The position numbers and the translations under genes were made by a program. A DNA stretch of 64,000 bases from positions 2,852,001 to 2,916,000 of the forward strand of contig OZ247427.1 of assembly GCA_965232815.1 (NCBI GenBank). Direction: 5' to 3'. The DNA comes from Bin87 sp026710825. Lineage in GTDB: Bacteria; Chloroflexota; Dehalococcoidia; Lucifugimonadales; UBA3495. How positions within the stretch are numbered: the stretch's first letter is position 1; each line of letters opens with the position of its first letter. Positions 1 through 8,426 of this stretch are shown in pieces. The notes below the pieces were generated by a model. It made no database searches, was not told where the DNA came from, and saw nothing but the letters and a program-made list of their open reading frames with translations.

Positions 1-396
1 CGCTGGGGCGTTCATCTGGCCCGAGTCAGTGCCCAACTCTCCCCACTGTCGAACAAAATTGCCTTGCGTATCGAGCGCCGTGATGCGGTGCTGCTGCTCA
101 TCGGTGACGTACACGACGGTCGAGTTGTCCACTGCCATCGCGACCGGGAAAATCCACTGACCGTCGCCCCTGCCATACCCACGGGAGAACTCTCCGAGGT
201 AGTCCTCTTCCCAATTCATCATACCGATACGCACCAGAGACGCGCGTACGGTATCGCACCGGTTTAGGATCAGGATGCGACCGTCCGACGTGAATGCGCA
301 ATCATACGGATTAGTGAAACCACGACCGCTCTGGTTGGTGGTCAAACCAATGGTTTTGAGGTATTCCACCGGCCCGGCGGCAACGGCGGTAGTCAT
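1..396 (-). CDS. NHL/6-bladed beta-propeller protein, 3' end cut by the window
   Basis: The reverse strand is open from an ATG at 396 to base 1 (132 codons, no stop reached). The start has a good ribosome site, GGGGAGAG, about 6 nt upstream. The translation begins MTTAVAAGPVEYLKTIG and contains repeated stretches such as TSDGRILILNR and VTDEQQHRITALDTQGNFV, the pattern of NHL-type beta-propeller blades (a D-G/N-R-I core followed by 'G.F...W'). Such propellers usually bind ligands or proteins, or are peptidyl-glycine-lyase-like; nothing here fixes a substrate. It lies downstream of the DUF1501/DUF1800 pair on the same strand, separated by a perfect palindrome that may terminate transcription. 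No signal peptide is visible in the first residues. Confidence 0.6.
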   Translation of the reverse strand, partial: MTTAVAAGPVEYLKTIGLTTNQSGRGFTNPYDCAFTSDGRILILNRCDTVRASLVRIGMMNWEEDYLGEFSRGYGRGDGQWIFPVAMAVDNSTVVYVTDEQQHRITALDTQGNFVRQWGELGTDSGQMNAPA

Positions 397-420
397 AAGA
401 ATCTCTCCCCTGTTCAGCAT

Positions 421-444
421 AGGGGCGAATGATCATTCGCCCCT
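421..444. repeat. perfect 24-bp palindrome, GGGGCGAATGAT family
   Basis: AGGGGCGAATGATCATTCGCCCCT is its own reverse complement. It lies between two minus-strand genes. Near-identical palindromes occur at 25731-25752, 25799-25820 and 26775-26796, so this is a dispersed family that could act as a bidirectional terminator or a REP-like element. Confidence 0.85.
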
Positions 445-481
445 AGTTGGTCTGTGTTGATTGTGCGTTGGCCGGTCGTTA

Positions 482-1897
482 TCAGGCCAACTGGTATTCC
501 CGCGTAGCCGTCAAAAGACGCAAAAGGTTGGCGATGCGCTGGTCGTCGGCTTCGGTGCGGGAACCTTCCCGCAGGTCGGCGGCGCCCTGTTCGCCGGCAA
601 ACTCGCTAAGCGAAGTCCTGGTGGTGTCTGATAACACGATCGGCCCCAAAAGGTCCGCGCAAGCATCCACCTGCGCTGTTCCGGAAAGCGGGCCGTCGAC
701 ATCCGCAGACATCCGATCGATTAGCGCCTGGACGCCGGGGTTCCTGGGGTCGCCGAGTTCTTTCCCGACGAAATTGACCCGTTCAACAAGTGCCCCGCTG
801 TCGATCCATTCGGAGCCTTCGTGCCAGCCTTCCACGCTGGGCGGCTGGAAAATACCCTGGCCCATGTACAAGGTATATCTTGCCAGTTGGTCAGCGCCGA
901 AGGTGGGCTCCCGATAAGTGCCTGCCAAGCGGACCGCGCCTACCACCAGTTCCACGGGTCCCTTCACGCGAGCGAAACGCGGGTCGTCGGACTTGAAGTA
1001 ATCGGAGTTGAACAACGTCCGGAGCACTGAGCGAATTTCGTACTCGGAATCGAAGTACGTGGCTATCATGTCGGATATGACAGCCTCGCCGGCCTCGGTG
1101 ACCTCATCAGCGGCGAAGAATTGGAACAACCGCGTGCAGATGAAGCGCGCGGACGCCTCCTGTCGCACGATGATGTCGATGATATCCTCGCCGTTGAAGT
1201 TGCCGGTTTGCCCCAGGAACGTCTTCTCACCGTCGTCGTGGTCGTTATCGCGGTACTGGAAGTGCCATGCAATACGGCTGTACGGCCAGATAGAGTCGCG
1301 GCTGGCGCGCGTTGCCATGTACTCGGCATTGCCGAGCGTCCAACCGGTGAACGCGCGAGCACATTCCTTCACGTCGTCTTCAGTGTAGTTGCCGATGCCC
1401 ATTGAAAAGAGTTCCAGCAACTCACGCCCATAGTTCTCGTTGATGTCGCCCTTGTGGTTGTCATTATTGTCCAACCAGATGATCATGGCCGGGTCTTTCG
1501 ACAGTTCAACCAGCAAGGTGTGGAACGATCCCATCGAGTGGCGGCGGAAAGTGTCGATCTGGTTCATCAACGACCGCGCCTGGTTGAGTTTGGAATAGCC
1601 AGTGGCGAAGAGGCTGTGCCAGAACAACGCCATCTTTTCTTCCAATGGGTTGTCCGTGGTCACCATGCGGTAAATCCAGTAGGCACCCGCGCTGTTCAGC
1701 TCCCGCATCTCCGCCATATCCACATGGAACCGGCGGATCAAATCGTCGGGCATTGTGTTGGGGCTGCCGGGATTAAGCAGGTCTTCCACGACTGATTCGT
1801 AACCTTGCGCCACCTTTTGTTCCAGCTCATTCCGGCTGGCGCCGAAACCGGCGCGCCGCATAAGATGAGCCATCAAGGCAATGTCCGCGTTGCTCAT
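482..1897 (-). CDS. DUF1800 family protein
   Basis: A 471-aa protein of the DUF1800 family. The N-terminus, MSNADIALMAHLMRRAGFG, and the motifs HSLFATGYSK, NENYGRELLELFSMGIGNYTEDDVKECARAFTGW and QPPSVEGW are characteristic. The open frame extends 12 codons further upstream, but the ATG at 1897 is preceded by GGAGG at good spacing and matches the family N-terminus. The function of DUF1800 is not established; members are nearly always paired with DUF1501 proteins. That is the case here: the DUF1501 gene lies 49 bp upstream on the same strand, so the two are probably co-transcribed. No signal peptide is evident. Confidence 0.88.
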   Translation of the reverse strand: MSNADIALMAHLMRRAGFGASRNELEQKVAQGYESVVEDLLNPGSPNTMPDDLIRRFHVDMAEMRELNSAGAYWIYRMVTTDNPLEEKMALFWHSLFATGYSKLNQARSLMNQIDTFRRHSMGSFHTLLVELSKDPAMIIWLDNNDNHKGDINENYGRELLELFSMGIGNYTEDDVKECARAFTGWTLGNAEYMATRASRDSIWPYSRIAWHFQYRDNDHDDGEKTFLGQTGNFNGEDIIDIIVRQEASARFICTRLFQFFAADEVTEAGEAVISDMIATYFDSEYEIRSVLRTLFNSDYFKSDDPRFARVKGPVELVVGAVRLAGTYREPTFGADQLARYTLYMGQGIFQPPSVEGWHEGSEWIDSGALVERVNFVGKELGDPRNPGVQALIDRMSADVDGPLSGTAQVDACADLLGPIVLSDTTRTSLSEFAGEQGAADLREGSRTEADDQRIANLLRLLTATREYQLA

Positions 1898-1946
1898 AAT
1901 TGCCTCCGAAATATCTGTTTGCTCTGGCCGCATCGGGGATAGTGCG

Positions 1947-3077
1947 CTAGCTGCGGATGAAATCCCACTGCTCGAACTGTCCGTTTACGATAGGAACGGC
2001 ATCGAGGCCCAGCCACTGGTCGGCGATGGTCGAATAGGTCGAGCGGAAGTCGTTATTGAAGTGCAGGTCGCCGTCGAGTTGGTCCCGATCAGCAAGGGAA
2101 GGATATTCTCCGTAGAAGCCTCCATTGACCTGATTTCCGATGATGAAAGCAGTACCGCCCGAACCGTGGTCGGTGCCGGAACCGTTGTCGCGGATGCGGC
2201 GCCCGAATTCGGTCCAGATCAACACAACGGCCTCGTCGGACTTGCCGTGCTCCTCGAGGTCCGCCATGAAGTCACTAACCGCACCGGATACCTGCTGCCA
2301 CAGGCCACCCTGGACTTTCACCTCGTCTCCGTGAGTATCGAAGCTCCCGTGCTGAGTGTAGTAGATGCGGGTGCCGAGGTCGGCGGTCATCACCTGGGCC
2401 GCGTTTTTCAGGGCCTGGGCGATCGGGTTGTCGGCGTATTCAACAGTGGAGGAATAATTTTCAGGAGCCGTGCGCAGGATGTCAGCGCCCTTCAGAGCGT
2501 CCCGTCCAGTCTGGCCCAAGTAGTCCATGACAGCATCCTGGACGGCCCCGCCGTACATCTTGCCGAACGCATCCAGGCAAAGACCGCGGATGCGCTCTTC
2601 CTCAACATCGGGGAAAAGTCCGTAGGTCTCCAGATTGCCGACTGATGCCACTGGCACGCCCGGGGCGCCCATGGAGCGGGGCAGGCCGCGGCCAAAGTTC
2701 ACGCCGGTGATGACGTTCTGACCCTGGGGGTCGAGGTCGCGTATGACGCGGCCCAACCACCCTTCAGAAGCTACCTTTTCCGGTTCGCAGGTGTGCCAGA
2801 TGTCCATGCTGCGGAAGTGGGAGCGGTTAGGGTTGGGGTACCCAATGCCGTTGACGATGGCTACCTTACCTTCGTCCCACAGGGATTTGATCGGGGCCAT
2901 GTTGGGGTTGAACCCGAGGCGCCCGTCGATGGGTATGACCTGGTCAGTCGGGATTCCGACGTTGGGCCGGAAATCGTAATACAGCCCGTCCGTATAGGGA
3001 ATGACTGTGTTCAAAGGGTCGTTCGCTCCAGCCAGTTGGATTACGACGAGCGACCGGCTTTTATTGGTGGTGGTCAT
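1947..3077 (-). CDS. DUF1501 family protein
   Basis: A 376-aa DUF1501 protein with an alkaline-phosphatase-like fold signature. It has an early LVVIQLAGANDPLNTVIPY segment, then NRSHFRSMDIWHT, YTQHGSFDTHGDE, and a late EFGRRIRDNGSGTDHGSGG metal-site-like motif. DUF1501 proteins often start with a Tat signal; this one starts directly at the strand before the first motif (MTTTNKSRSLVV), so it is probably cytosolic or its partner carries the targeting. AAGGAGG precedes the start. It is first in a two-gene unit with the DUF1800 gene downstream. The biochemical role of the pair is unknown. Confidence 0.88.
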   Translation of the reverse strand: MTTTNKSRSLVVIQLAGANDPLNTVIPYTDGLYYDFRPNVGIPTDQVIPIDGRLGFNPNMAPIKSLWDEGKVAIVNGIGYPNPNRSHFRSMDIWHTCEPEKVASEGWLGRVIRDLDPQGQNVITGVNFGRGLPRSMGAPGVPVASVGNLETYGLFPDVEEERIRGLCLDAFGKMYGGAVQDAVMDYLGQTGRDALKGADILRTAPENYSSTVEYADNPIAQALKNAAQVMTADLGTRIYYTQHGSFDTHGDEVKVQGGLWQQVSGAVSDFMADLEEHGKSDEAVVLIWTEFGRRIRDNGSGTDHGSGGTAFIIGNQVNGGFYGEYPSLADRDQLDGDLHFNNDFRSTYSTIADQWLGLDAVPIVNGQFEQWDFIRS

Positions 3078-3353
3078 CTTGCGAAGGCCTCCTTATTTCA
3101 CGCAACAGAACATGCCAACCTAATATAGGCTGATGCGGGCAGTGTACGTTTTGAGACCGGGTCTGTCAACGAAAATCGCTGGCTGTGAGTTGCCACTGAG
3201 CACGAATACGCTAGGGCGCGGGCACTAGGTTCGTTTGCGCAGATTACCGACATGGACGCCCCAACGCCACGCACAGTGGCAGGCGGTCGGGCCGAGCGGC
3301 AGGGCCCACCCGATAACTCGGCGTTAGATGCGCGAGCGACGGCCGAGCGTCGT

Positions 3354-3386
3354 TTGATGCTCGCGAGAGGGTAGGCTATACTACCC
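3354..3386 (+). promoter_or_regulatory. Predicted promoter of leuB with overlapping inverted repeat
   Basis: TTGATG (3354-3359), a 17-nt spacer and TATACT (3377-3382) form a good sigma-70-type promoter, placing a start near 3389, about 60 nt before leuB. The -10 lies inside the inverted repeat GGGTAG-GCTATA-CTACCC (3369-3386), a plausible repressor site. The rest of the 370-bp gap (3078-3447) shows no gene. Confidence 0.55.
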
Positions 3387-3447
3387 GTCGGCTCGTTCCA
3401 GCCCCATATTTCCGCATCAATGGGTTGGCGGCCAGGAGACACCGCTT

Positions 3448-4539
3448 ATGGATTTCAATTTGGCCGTCCTGGGCGGGGATGGCATCGGGCCAGAAGTGAC
3501 GGCCGAGGGCGTCAAAACCCTGGATGCAGTGGGACGGGCCTTCGGGCACAACTTCACGTTGCAATATGGCGATGTCGGCGGCATTTCCATTGACCGCCAC
3601 GGAACCCCGCTCACAGATGAAGTGCGCGACTTAGCCACCGGGGCGGACGCGGTGCTCTTTGGCGCGGTCGGCGGACCCAAGTGGGATGATCCCTCGGCTC
3701 CAACTCGGCCGGAGGATGGTTTGCTGGCGCTGCGGGCTCACCTGAGCGTTTTCGCAAACATCCGACCGGTGAAGGTGTATCCGGAGCTTACCGGTTCCAG
3801 CGTGCTAAAACCCCACGTCCTTGAGGACGTCGATATGGTGGTGGTGCGCGAACTGACCGGCGGCCTATATTACGCGCAGCCCAAGGGTCGCACGGAGACG
3901 CCTCAAGGCATGGTGGGCGTGGACACCATGCGCTACACGGAGTCCGAAATCGAACGGGTCCTGCGAGTTGGTTTTGAACTCGCCCGGGGACGTCGGAAGA
4001 AACTGACCTCAGTGGACAAGGCCAACGTTCTGGAAACGTCCAGGCTGTGGCGCGCCACCGCGACTCGATTGGCCGACGAGTATCCAGACATCGAGCTAGA
4101 ACATGCGCTGGTGGATGCGTGCGCCATGCAGATAGTCCTGCGCCCGTCTTCCTATGACGTGATAGTAGCTGAGAACACGTTCGGAGATATTCTCACCGAC
4201 GAAGCGGCGATACTGGCTGCATCCATGGGATTGCTTCCGTCGGCGAGCCTCTCCGGCGTACCGCAAGCCGGCGCTCGCACGCCGGGGTTTTACGAGCCCA
4301 TCCACGGAACCGCTCCCGACATCGCGGGCCAGGGGATTGCCAATCCGTGTGGGTCAATACTGAGCGTGGCCATGATGCTACGCTATTCCCTGGGACTCAC
4401 TGAAGAAGCCGCGGCCATTGACCGGGCGGTGCAGGCCGTACTGGAGCAAGGATACCGGACTGCGGACATCGTGAGTGCGGGCGAAACGGCTACCAGCACG
4501 GTGGAAATGGGCGATCTCATCGCCAGGGCCATCGGTTAG
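3448..4539 (+). CDS. leuB: 3-isopropylmalate dehydrogenase
   Basis: A 363-aa NAD-dependent enzyme of leucine synthesis; it oxidises and decarboxylates (2R,3S)-3-isopropylmalate. The N-terminus DFNLAVLGGDGIGPEVTAEG is the family opening. The residues VVRELTGGLYYAQPKGR (substrate loop), TSVDKANVLETSRLWR, and the late segment GFYEPIHGTAPDIAGQGIANP, with the NAD-binding region, are all present. Length is normal for LeuB. AGGAGA precedes the ATG. It stands apart from other leu genes (no leuC/leuD/leuA in the window) and is followed 16 nt later by a CaCA antiporter gene, probably in the same transcript. The closely related tartrate dehydrogenase family is less likely given the LeuB-type substrate loop. 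Confidence 0.95.
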   Translation: MDFNLAVLGGDGIGPEVTAEGVKTLDAVGRAFGHNFTLQYGDVGGISIDRHGTPLTDEVRDLATGADAVLFGAVGGPKWDDPSAPTRPEDGLLALRAHLSVFANIRPVKVYPELTGSSVLKPHVLEDVDMVVVRELTGGLYYAQPKGRTETPQGMVGVDTMRYTESEIERVLRVGFELARGRRKKLTSVDKANVLETSRLWRATATRLADEYPDIELEHALVDACAMQIVLRPSSYDVIVAENTFGDILTDEAAILAASMGLLPSASLSGVPQAGARTPGFYEPIHGTAPDIAGQGIANPCGSILSVAMMLRYSLGLTEEAAAIDRAVQAVLEQGYRTADIVSAGETATSTVEMGDLIARAIG

Positions 4540-4555
4540 ACGCGGAGACCCGAGC

Positions 4556-5572
4556 GTGTTCAACCTGCTGGGCAGCGTCGGACTGTCCGTTGCCATCATC
4601 GTTTTCCTCGCGAGCGCGGTCGCCGTAATATTCCTCGGCGTCCAGCTGGCGAAATACGGAGACGCTTTATCGACATTGACGGGATGGGGCAGGCTGTTTG
4701 TAGGCAGCATCCTGGTCGCCCTGGCGACGTCGCTGCCAGAGCTTTCCAATAACATCACGGCAGTACAAATCGATAATCCGCAGTTGGCGTTGGGAAACGT
4801 GGTCGGGGCCAACATGGTGAACATGTTCACCATGGCCATGGTGGCGCTGCTGTTCGGCGGAAAACGGTTCCTCCAACGTGTGGCCCCAGAACAGGGTTAC
4901 CTGATAGTGCTGGCGGCGATCTTAACCGGGATGGCAGTGCTATTCGCCGGCGTCAAGATGGGGATCAACGTTTGGCAGATTGGGGTGTCATCCATAATTC
5001 TGCTGATCGTGTATCTGATCGGCATGTGGATCGTGTATCAGCGGCGTCCCGCCGGGGCCGATGACGACGAGGAAAATGACCCCGGAATGACTCTGAGCAA
5101 AGCCTGGATCATGTTCAGCCTGGTGTCGCTCGGCGTGATCATAGCGGGGGTGTTCCTGGCCCAGAGCGTGGACCGCGTTGCAGACTTGACGGGTATTTCG
5201 TCCGGAGTGCTGGGCATTTTGGCGGTGTCAATCGTGACCACCATGCCAGAAGCGTCAGCCACGGTGGCAGCGGCCCGGATGGGAGCGGCAGACCTGGGAA
5301 TAGCCGGTCTTTACGGAAGCTGCGTGTTCAACGTAACGATCCTGTCGTTCGCCGATCCGTTCTACCGCAAAGGAATCGTCCTCAACAATCCGGAACCGGA
5401 GCACTTTGTGGCGGGCATATTCGCCATCGGTCTCATAATATTTGGCGGGCTGATGCTGTGGGGACGCAATCGTTTTCCGCAACCGGTGATCTTGGCGGGA
5501 CTGGCCGTAATGGCGTCAGCGTATGTTGTCGGCGCTGTTTGGGTGGCTACCCTGGGGGCACCGACTGCGTGA
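4556..5572 (+). CDS. CaCA-family Na+/Ca2+ antiporter (YrbG-like)
   Basis: A 338-aa integral membrane protein of the calcium/cation antiporter superfamily. It shows the two alpha-repeats that line the ion path: repeat 1 GSILVALATSLPELSNN followed by NVVGANMVNM, and repeat 2 VSIVTTMPEASATVAAA followed by GLYGSCVFNV. About ten hydrophobic helices are split by an acidic loop (DDDEENDPG). The GTG at 4556 is chosen because the longer frame upstream lies inside leuB, and GGAG precedes this GTG. The acidic residues in both repeats are kept, so it is probably functional; the ion exchanged cannot be told from the sequence. Confidence 0.85.
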   Translation: MFNLLGSVGLSVAIIVFLASAVAVIFLGVQLAKYGDALSTLTGWGRLFVGSILVALATSLPELSNNITAVQIDNPQLALGNVVGANMVNMFTMAMVALLFGGKRFLQRVAPEQGYLIVLAAILTGMAVLFAGVKMGINVWQIGVSSIILLIVYLIGMWIVYQRRPAGADDDEENDPGMTLSKAWIMFSLVSLGVIIAGVFLAQSVDRVADLTGISSGVLGILAVSIVTTMPEASATVAAARMGAADLGIAGLYGSCVFNVTILSFADPFYRKGIVLNNPEPEHFVAGIFAIGLIIFGGLMLWGRNRFPQPVILAGLAVMASAYVVGAVWVATLGAPTA

Positions 5573-5617
5573 CATAAACACGAGCAACCAATTAGAATCT
5601 AGGATCGGATAATTTCC

Positions 5618-6175
5618 ATGGCACATGCGCCACAAACCCCTACGATAATCAGACCAGCGGTACCGGCAGATGCCGACGAATTAGAAAAGATCTACTACTT
5701 CGCGAACCTGGACGCAGCGTTAAAATCGGACCTCAGCCTTCCGAAGATGAAGCAGTTGGTCAGGATGCTGGACGCTGGAGCACTGGGGGATTTCAGGGAC
5801 ATATCGCCGTCGTTTTTAGACCGCAAGGACCGGGCATTGTTCGTCGCGGTGACGCCTGACAACACCCCGTACGGCATGGCAGCAGTCATGCAACTGGACG
5901 AAGATCGCGCCGAACTCCAACGGGTGGCGGTGGATCCTCTGAAACAGGGCGGGGGCACAGCAAAAAAGCTGATGCTCCACTGCATCGACCACGTGCTTGA
6001 TCGTTGGAACGCCCGCTTTTTGGAGTTGTGGACTCGGGACCACATGCGGGCAGCGGTCGGTTTCTACCAGAAAATCGGGTTCGTAGAAACTGACCGCTCA
6101 AAAGAAGGAACCTATCCTGATCTCAACCCGATGCACTTCCGATTGACGCTCGATGCAAGGCTCGCATTGAGCTAA
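5618..6175 (+). CDS. GNAT family N-acetyltransferase
   Basis: A 185-aa GNAT-fold acetyltransferase. The N-terminal beta strand (TIIRPAVPADADELEKIYY), the strand before the acetyl-CoA loop (AELQRVAVDPLKQGGGTAKKLM, a variant of the Q/R-x-x-G-x-G/A motif A) and the late FYQKIGFVETDRS motif B are present. The acceptor is unknown. Its stop overlaps the stop region of the convergent JAMM-domain gene by 4 bp. Confidence 0.8.
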   Translation: MAHAPQTPTIIRPAVPADADELEKIYYFANLDAALKSDLSLPKMKQLVRMLDAGALGDFRDISPSFLDRKDRALFVAVTPDNTPYGMAAVMQLDEDRAELQRVAVDPLKQGGGTAKKLMLHCIDHVLDRWNARFLELWTRDHMRAAVGFYQKIGFVETDRSKEGTYPDLNPMHFRLTLDARLALS

Positions 6176-6660
6176 GCCTGGGCGCCCGGATAGCGCGCCA
6201 ATTCGACGAACTCGCCGGAATCGTCGTCCCAACCGAACAGGGCAGATTCGACGACCCGGTCGGCATCGATCCCTACCACCAGTTGCTGGACCGGGTATGC
6301 TGGGCCATCGCCCCAAGGACTGGTAGCAACCGTTCGGTCGGTATCGGACAAGTAGGCACGGCCGTTGGGATGGGAGTGATAGATGATGAGCGCCGGGGCG
6401 TCCGTATCGAGGCTGCGGTTGAGCGCCATCAAATCAGCTGAGTTGAATACATAGGCTGATTCCGACGTTCTGTCAGATGCCGTGGGATGACCGCCGCTGG
6501 CCTGGTCGTTATCGGCGGGGCGAACGGCGTTCACTGCTTGTCCGTTGGACGAGCCGGTCAGCCATCCGCAACATTCTGCCGGGAAAGCCTGTCGAGCCTC
6601 CTGGTAGACCATTGCGAGTATGTCGGAAGGAATTTCCAGCGGATTCGTAAAATCGGTCAT
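6172..6660 (-). CDS. JAMM/MPN (Mov34) metalloprotease-like protein
   Basis: A 162-aa single-domain JAB/MPN protein. The zinc site is complete: the upstream glutamate in FPAECCGWLTG, then HSHPNGRAYLSDTD (H-x-H-P with a downstream S-x-x-D). Bacterial family members include Mec-like enzymes that cleave a C-terminal residue from ThiS/MoaD-type sulfur carriers. No ubiquitin-like partner is nearby, so the substrate is open. AGGGGG precedes the ATG. It converges with the GNAT gene and is divergent from the zinc-ribbon genes. Confidence 0.85.
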   Translation of the reverse strand: MTDFTNPLEIPSDILAMVYQEARQAFPAECCGWLTGSSNGQAVNAVRPADNDQASGGHPTASDRTSESAYVFNSADLMALNRSLDTDAPALIIYHSHPNGRAYLSDTDRTVATSPWGDGPAYPVQQLVVGIDADRVVESALFGWDDDSGEFVELARYPGAQA

Positions 6661-6820
6661 GTAACCCCCTTGTTACGAAAACCGTAAGGTGGTATGCTGA
6701 TTCCCGCGAAAATTGTGGGTTGGCCGTAATACTCCGGTAATAGTGTGGCGGTAAAATGAAACCACACAACCCGCAAGCACACGAAATAACGGCCTCGCCA
6801 GCCAATCAGGATTGAAGAAA

Positions 6821-7036
6821 ATGCAGACGCAAACCCGTTCCCGCAAGTCGTTGATGCGCAAGGCGTGCCCCCGGTGTGGAGGCGACGTATGCCGCATGAG
6901 AGACACATTCGGAGTGTATCACCTGTGCGCTCAGTGCGGGCGCGAATTCCGCCGCCAACCGGCAGTAACGATACCACCGACTACGATTAATGCTCCCGCC
7001 AACCACACCGAAAAGAAAGAACCGCTGATGGTTTGA
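6821..7036 (+). CDS. Small zinc-ribbon protein, first of two tandem paralogues
   Basis: A 71-residue protein with one treble-clef/zinc-ribbon core: CPRCGG, 14 residues, then CAQCGREF. An in-frame TTG lies three codons upstream (6812), but the ATG at 6821 has AGGA at proper spacing. The core aligns with the protein starting at 7205: C-P-x-C-G-G-x-V, an R-D-x-[FY]-G-x-Y-H centre, and C-x-x-C. The protein is basic near the N-terminus and has a disordered polar tail. Function is unknown; nucleic-acid or protein binding is the usual role of such ribbons. A strong terminator follows, so it can be expressed on its own. Confidence 0.65.
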   Translation: MQTQTRSRKSLMRKACPRCGGDVCRMRDTFGVYHLCAQCGREFRRQPAVTIPPTTINAPANHTEKKEPLMV

Positions 7037-7065
7037 CCATCAAACGTTGACAGACAACCCCAGGC

Positions 7066-7104
7066 AACGGCCTCGGATTTGTCTCCGAGGCCGTTTTCAA
7101 TTTT
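7066..7104 (+). terminator. Rho-independent terminator after the first zinc-ribbon gene
   Basis: A perfect 12-bp stem (AACGGCCTCGGA, 7066-7077, with TCCGAGGCCGTT, 7084-7095) with a 6-nt loop is followed by TTCAATTTTT. Confidence 0.85.
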
Positions 7105-7204
7105 TCGTTGACGACGACAGACCCATCCGCCGCCAAAAAACGATAGTCGAACAACACGATAACAGCGAAATATGTTGGCAACCACCGTCGCATAAGGAGC
7201 ATCG

Positions 7205-7444
7205 ATGATGGAAAACATAGTCAGCAATCGGCCACTTGGTGAGGAAGCTCGCCGGCGGGCGGGACTCCGGTCCTGTCCTCACTGCGGGGGCAACGTGCGC
7301 CTGATCCGGGACGTTTACGGTGCTTACCACCAGTGCTTGCAGTGCAGCCGGGAAATCAACCCGGCGGCGCTGGTTGCCCCGATGCATAACGCCCCCGCCA
7401 TAATGCCGAAACATATCGAGGTCGAGGAGCTCAAGATCGCCTGA
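7205..7444 (+). CDS. Small zinc-ribbon protein, second tandem paralogue
   Basis: A 79-residue protein with a CPHCGG ... CLQCSREI zinc ribbon, clearly homologous to the preceding small protein over about 27 residues around the Cys pairs; outside that core the two have nothing in common. AAGGAG precedes the tandem ATGATG start. Unlike its neighbour, its tail is acidic (HIEVEELKIA). It sits between a terminator upstream and an inverted repeat downstream, so it is probably monocistronic. Function is not known. Confidence 0.65.
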   Translation: MMENIVSNRPLGEEARRRAGLRSCPHCGGNVRLIRDVYGAYHQCLQCSREINPAALVAPMHNAPAIMPKHIEVEELKIA

Positions 7445-7472
7445 CCCAATTGGGAATAGGTTTGGATCCATG

Positions 7473-7509
7473 GGGGTTGACCGTTCAACGAGTCGACCCC
7501 TAATCTTTT
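7473..7509 (+). terminator. Possible terminator after the second zinc-ribbon gene
   Basis: GGGGTTGAC pairs with GTCGACCCC (one G-U wobble) around a 10-nt loop, followed by TAATCTTTT. Confidence 0.55.
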
Positions 7510-7524
7510 AAGGTACTGCCGTGA

Positions 7525-8004
7525 TTAACGGTAGCGCCTGGGTCGATCGGAATTGCGTTCCTGGACGAATGTGGCGTATTCGCGGATCGCCTGTTCCTGT
7601 CCAGCGGTTTGGATGGAACCCGGTCGCAACTGCCTTATAAAATCGATAGCCTCGTCGGGATCGTAGCCAGTGTTGACCAGGTAGGCGGCCAAAATCGTGC
7701 CGGTGCGCCCAATGCCCGCAGCACAGGTTACGACGGTGGGGCGTTCCCAAGTTTCGATCTGCTGCTCGACGAAATTGACGATACGGTCGATCTGCTCAAT
7801 GGTCGGGGCTTCGAAATCCGGCACGGGCTCGAACAGTTCGGTAAATCCCCACGGGTCCGCTGAGATGGTGTTCTCCTCCATGCGAACCACGGCGGTGATG
7901 TCCTGACGCTCGAAATAGATAAGATGCCTGCGATCGGTTGGTCCCATGGCACCAGCTAAAGAGCCTTGTAGGATCCAGCTAAAGTTTCGAAAATTATCTT
8001 GCAT
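7525..8004 (-). CDS. Dual-specificity protein phosphatase-like protein
   Basis: A 159-aa single-domain cysteine phosphatase. The CX5R loop is intact: VVTCAAGIGRTGTILAAYLV, with Cys as nucleophile and Arg as phosphate ligand. An upstream Asp-containing loop (PVPDFEAPTIEQIDRIV) fits the general-acid loop of DSP/PTP proteins, and EQEQAIREY-like sequence follows the core. The ATG at 8004 has GGAG upstream; the open frame extends a further 33 codons but lacks family similarity there. Substrates (protein or inositol phosphates) cannot be told. Confidence 0.82.
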   Translation of the reverse strand: MQDNFRNFSWILQGSLAGAMGPTDRRHLIYFERQDITAVVRMEENTISADPWGFTELFEPVPDFEAPTIEQIDRIVNFVEQQIETWERPTVVTCAAGIGRTGTILAAYLVNTGYDPDEAIDFIRQLRPGSIQTAGQEQAIREYATFVQERNSDRPRRYR

Positions 8005-8042
8005 GGGCGTCTCCGGAATGTTCTGATGCGACGTCGCTTCCG

Positions 8043-8348
8043 TCAGGCAGGATCGGTGCAAGCAATCCGAGTTGGGTTTCCCAATCGTTCGTTCAGCGCG
8101 CAAGAGTCGATACCGTGCACGCGCGCTACCTTATCACGGGAACCGTGCCCTCGCACGATTTCCACATCGCGGGGGCTGACTCCGAGACAACGGGCCAATG
8201 TTTCCACGACAGCTGAGTTGGCTTTGCCGTTGACGGGGGGAGCGTTTACGCGTATCCGCAGCGCGCCGCCATACCAGCCCGCGATCTCAGATCTGGCTGC
8301 GTTGGGGCTCACCCGCAGTTTCAGAATGGCTGGACCTGACTCGGACAT
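8043..8348 (-). CDS. DUF167 (YggU-like) family protein
   Basis: A roughly 101-aa DUF167 protein. The hallmark PNAARSEIAGWYGGALRIRVNAPPVNGKANSAVVETLARCLGV region is present in pieces throughout, with the conserved N-G-K-A-N motif. The function is unknown in bacteria; it is a small cytosolic protein. An in-frame ATG 12 codons upstream (8384) is possible, but the family starts near MSESGPAILKLRV, so the start at 8348 is preferred with modest certainty. It is followed on the same strand by the phosphatase gene. Confidence 0.82.
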   Translation of the reverse strand: MSESGPAILKLRVSPNAARSEIAGWYGGALRIRVNAPPVNGKANSAVVETLARCLGVSPRDVEIVRGHGSRDKVARVHGIDSCALNERLGNPTRIACTDPA

Positions 8349-8426
8349 CAACCGCAAATGAATGGTCTGGTATAGTAATGGCACCGGGCAAGCGAATGCG
8401 CGGTCCCGGAATGATCGGAGAACCGC

